Under the pieces are notes generated by a model that searched no databases, was not told where the DNA came from, and worked only from the letters and a program-made list of their open reading frames with translations. From JBKQWK01 sp052139595 (GTDB lineage: Bacteria; Actinomycetota; Thermoleophilia; UBA2241): a DNA stretch of 9,018 nt. Positions within the stretch are counted from its first letter, which is position 1, and every line of letters starts with the position of its first letter. Below are positions 7,637 to 9,018 of the stretch, piece by piece. The stretch covers positions 1-9,018 of the forward strand of contig JBKQWK010000305.1 in assembly GCA_052139595.1 (NCBI GenBank), written 5' to 3'. A program made the translations under genes and the position numbers.

Positions 7637-8266
7637 ATGTACCTTTCGTTGCTCTTAATCGATTCTCGTTTGACGGTCGCCCGAGCGTGGCTCGGCAACC
7701 CGTATCGCGTTCACCAGCGCCTCCTGATGGCCTTCCCAGGCCATCAGCCGGAGCGGCTGCTGTTCCGGGTAGAGCCAGAGTGGGAGCTACCGCGACTGCT
7801 CGTGCAAGCTGAGCAAGAGGCAGAGTGGGATGTGGCGTTTGCTGATCTGCCGGTGTTGGCTGAGCCACCAAGACAGAAAACGTATGAGGCGGACTTTACC
7901 CTCGGTGAGATGCTTCGCTTTCGCTTGCGCGCCAATCCGACCAAGCGACTATCTGCCGGTAGGCCGGGCGAGAAGGTCGACGGGCCGCGGGTCGGCCTCT
8001 TCAAAGAGGACGACCAACGTGGCTGGCTCGCTCGCAAGGGAGTTCTTGCCGGCTTTGAGCCACTCGAGTTCGATATCGAGCCTTTAGGAACGATCGTTAG
8101 TCGCAAGAACCCCGCCAAAGACAAGACACGACAATCTCATCTGGTGGTCGAATACCAAGGCCGTCTCAGAGTGCTTGACCCAGACGCGCTCAAGCTCGCA
8201 GTCGGCCATGGCATAGGCGCCAGCAAGGCGTACGGCAATGGGCTGCTGTCCCTCGCCCGGGTGTAG
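7637..8266 (+). CDS. casE: CRISPR RNA endoribonuclease Cas6e (CasE/Cse3)
   Basis: Cas6e cuts the pre-crRNA at the base of the repeat hairpin and stays bound to the 3' stem-loop in Cascade. The protein is 209 residues from the ATG (E. coli 199). Tyr23 and His26 (PYRVHQRLL) fall exactly where the catalytic Tyr and His lie in characterised Cas6e proteins, so cleavage activity is likely intact. FRLRANPTKR around 95-104 is the conserved second-domain strand. The glycine-rich C-terminal motif GIGASKAYGNGLLSL, within the last 18 residues, matches the family loop GIGxxKxxGxGLLSL. It begins 2 bases after casD and ends 6 bases before cas1. An ordinary, complete gene. Confidence 0.97.
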   Translation: MYLSLLLIDSRLTVARAWLGNPYRVHQRLLMAFPGHQPERLLFRVEPEWELPRLLVQAEQEAEWDVAFADLPVLAEPPRQKTYEADFTLGEMLRFRLRANPTKRLSAGRPGEKVDGPRVGLFKEDDQRGWLARKGVLAGFEPLEFDIEPLGTIVSRKNPAKDKTRQSHLVVEYQGRLRVLDPDALKLAVGHGIGASKAYGNGLLSLARV

Positions 8267-8272
8267 TCGGCG

Positions 8273-8866
8273 GTGGACGACCTGCATAAATTGCCGCGCT
8301 TTCGCGACTCACTGTCGTTCGTTTACCTGGAACACGGGCGCATCGATCAGTACCAGAACGCGATCGCCTTTCACGACAAGGAGGGTATGACCCCAATCCC
8401 CGTGGCCGCCACCAGCGTGCTCATGCTCGGGCCGGGGACGCGCATCACCCATGCCGCCATGCGCACCATCGCCGAGAACAATGCCCTGGTTGAGTGGGTG
8501 GGTGAGCAGGGCGTGCGCTGCTATGCGGCCGGCATGGGCGGCACGCGCAGCAGCAAGGCTCTCTTGCGACAAGCGGTGCTCGCCAGCGATCCCGATTCGC
8601 GTCTCGCGGTGGTGCGCAAGATGTACTACATGCGCTTCAAGGAGCCGCTCGCAGAGGACCTGACCATCCAGCAGCTGCGGGGTATGGAAGGGATCCGCGT
8701 ACGCACGACCTACGCCCAGATGAGCAAGGTCATGCGAGTACCGATGAACGCCTTGACTTTGAACAAGGTATTGGTCGTAATGGAAAACCCGTTGGTGCAG
8801 AGATTCGGCGCCGCCTGGCCAAAAAACAGCCCGTTGGTGGTTGGGTCGGTGCCATCCAAAGTGTAA
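8273..8866 (+). CDS. cas1: Cas1 (type I-E integrase), 3' end lost at a breakpoint
   Basis: Cas1 forms the integrase with Cas2 that inserts new spacers. The first about 157 codons match Cas1e: LSFVYLEHGRIDQYQNAI, PVAATSVLMLGPGTRITHAA, WVGEQGVRCYAAG, then VVRKMYYMRF and QLRGMEGIRVRTTYAQMSK. Glu139 in GMEG is the first metal ligand, as in E. coli Glu141. Homology stops near residue 157 (about 8743), just where a VPWNGR-like segment should follow. The remaining about 40 codons to the TAA at 8866 are unrelated sequence, so the His and Asp ligands and the helical catalytic core are missing. Family length is about 305. The product as written cannot be an active integrase. The start is GTG, 6 bases after casE, with only a weak upstream site. 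Likely an assembly chimera, otherwise a true truncation. Confidence 0.9.
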   Translation: MDDLHKLPRFRDSLSFVYLEHGRIDQYQNAIAFHDKEGMTPIPVAATSVLMLGPGTRITHAAMRTIAENNALVEWVGEQGVRCYAAGMGGTRSSKALLRQAVLASDPDSRLAVVRKMYYMRFKEPLAEDLTIQQLRGMEGIRVRTTYAQMSKVMRVPMNALTLNKVLVVMENPLVQRFGAAWPKNSPLVVGSVPSKV

Positions 8867-9018
8867 AAAAGGTTGGCATTGGTGGTGGCGTCACTGATGG
8901 TGAACTGGGCGGCATTGTTGCCAAGGATGCTGGGATTCGCGGTGATAAACTGGATTTGGGCCTGAACCACGGCGCTGTTTGGCGCTCCGGTTCCAGGCGC
9001 AACCCCAATGACATTGAT
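8710..9018 (-). CDS. partial secreted-type protein fragment with chitobiase C-terminal-like module
   Basis: This minus-strand frame is open at the window's right edge and closes at TAG 8712-8710; its last about 12 codons lie in the reverse of cas1. The protein reads AQIQFITANPSILGNNA, then AQFTISDATTNANLFYTLDG and TDPTTNGLFF, ending TNTLFKVKAF. The YTLDGTDPT and KVKAF elements are the hallmarks of the beta-sandwich module CHB_HEX_C (chitobiase/beta-hexosaminidase C-terminal), which occurs in repeats in large extracellular proteins, notably in Verrucomicrobia and related groups. Its parent protein starts outside the window, and its true C-terminus is cut by the breakpoint. It has no plausible role with Cas proteins. 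Family assignment is by motif only. Confidence 0.65.
   Translation of the reverse strand: MNVIGVAPGTGAPNSAVVQAQIQFITANPSILGNNAAQFTISDATTNANLFYTLDGTDPTTNGLFFGQAAPNLCTNGFSITTNTLFKVKAFIGTRMTLLIWA
8735..8755. other. breakpoint between cas1 and unrelated sequence
   Basis: On the left, the + strand reads as Cas1 through about MSKVMRVP. On the right, the minus strand reads as a CHB_HEX_C-like module up to KVKAF. Both homologies end within roughly 10 bases of 8745. Base composition also shifts to lower G+C with A runs to the right. No inverted repeats, target duplication or transposase is visible, so an insertion sequence is not supported. Confidence 0.75.

Noticed and set aside
8745..9018. Insertion sequence disrupting cas1
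   Set aside because: No terminal inverted repeat, target duplication or transposase frame is seen; the right side is part of an unrelated extracellular-protein gene.

Overview
The window holds a type I-E (Cascade/CasE-type) CRISPR-Cas effector operon on the + strand. It contains cas3, cse1/casA, cse2/casB, cas7/casC, cas5/casD, cas6e/casE and the first half of cas1. The order matches the E. coli-type layout, and each protein has recognisable family signatures. No CRISPR repeats are visible, and cas2 and the array are absent because cas1 is cut off near the right edge. High G+C with Cys- and Arg-rich shadow frames, non-enterobacterial Cascade sequences and frequent GTG starts suggest a high-G+C environmental bacterium. 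The sequence does not let me name a phylum.

Layout. Positions 43-246 (-) encode a small two-segment membrane protein. Positions 247-810 lack a convincing intact gene, but hold a minus-strand frame that looks like the decayed or mis-sequenced C-terminus of a protein overlapping the membrane protein in a GTGA stop/start. Positions 829-8266 are the tightly packed cas operon: 4-base GTGA overlaps at cas3/casA and casC/casD, an 8-base overlap at casA/casB, and gaps of 2-6 bases elsewhere. Positions 8273 to about 8743 encode the Cas1 N-terminal domain and start of the catalytic domain. From about 8745 the sequence changes character: it has lower G+C, and its best reading is a minus-strand ORF with a chitobiase/hexosaminidase C-terminal-like (CHB_HEX_C-type) module, open to the window edge.

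Function. Cas6e cuts pre-crRNA. Cas7, Cas5, Cse1, Cse2 and Cas6e then form Cascade on the crRNA. Cse1 helps recognise the PAM and recruits Cas3, whose HD nuclease and helicase degrade the target. The Cas1 fragment retains the first of three expected metal ligands but lacks the region holding the other two, so adaptation cannot be supported from this sequence as given.

I found no undescribed defence system. The observations most worth checking are the abrupt cas1 breakpoint (assembly chimera or real rearrangement) and the damaged minus-strand gene plus small membrane protein upstream of cas3.
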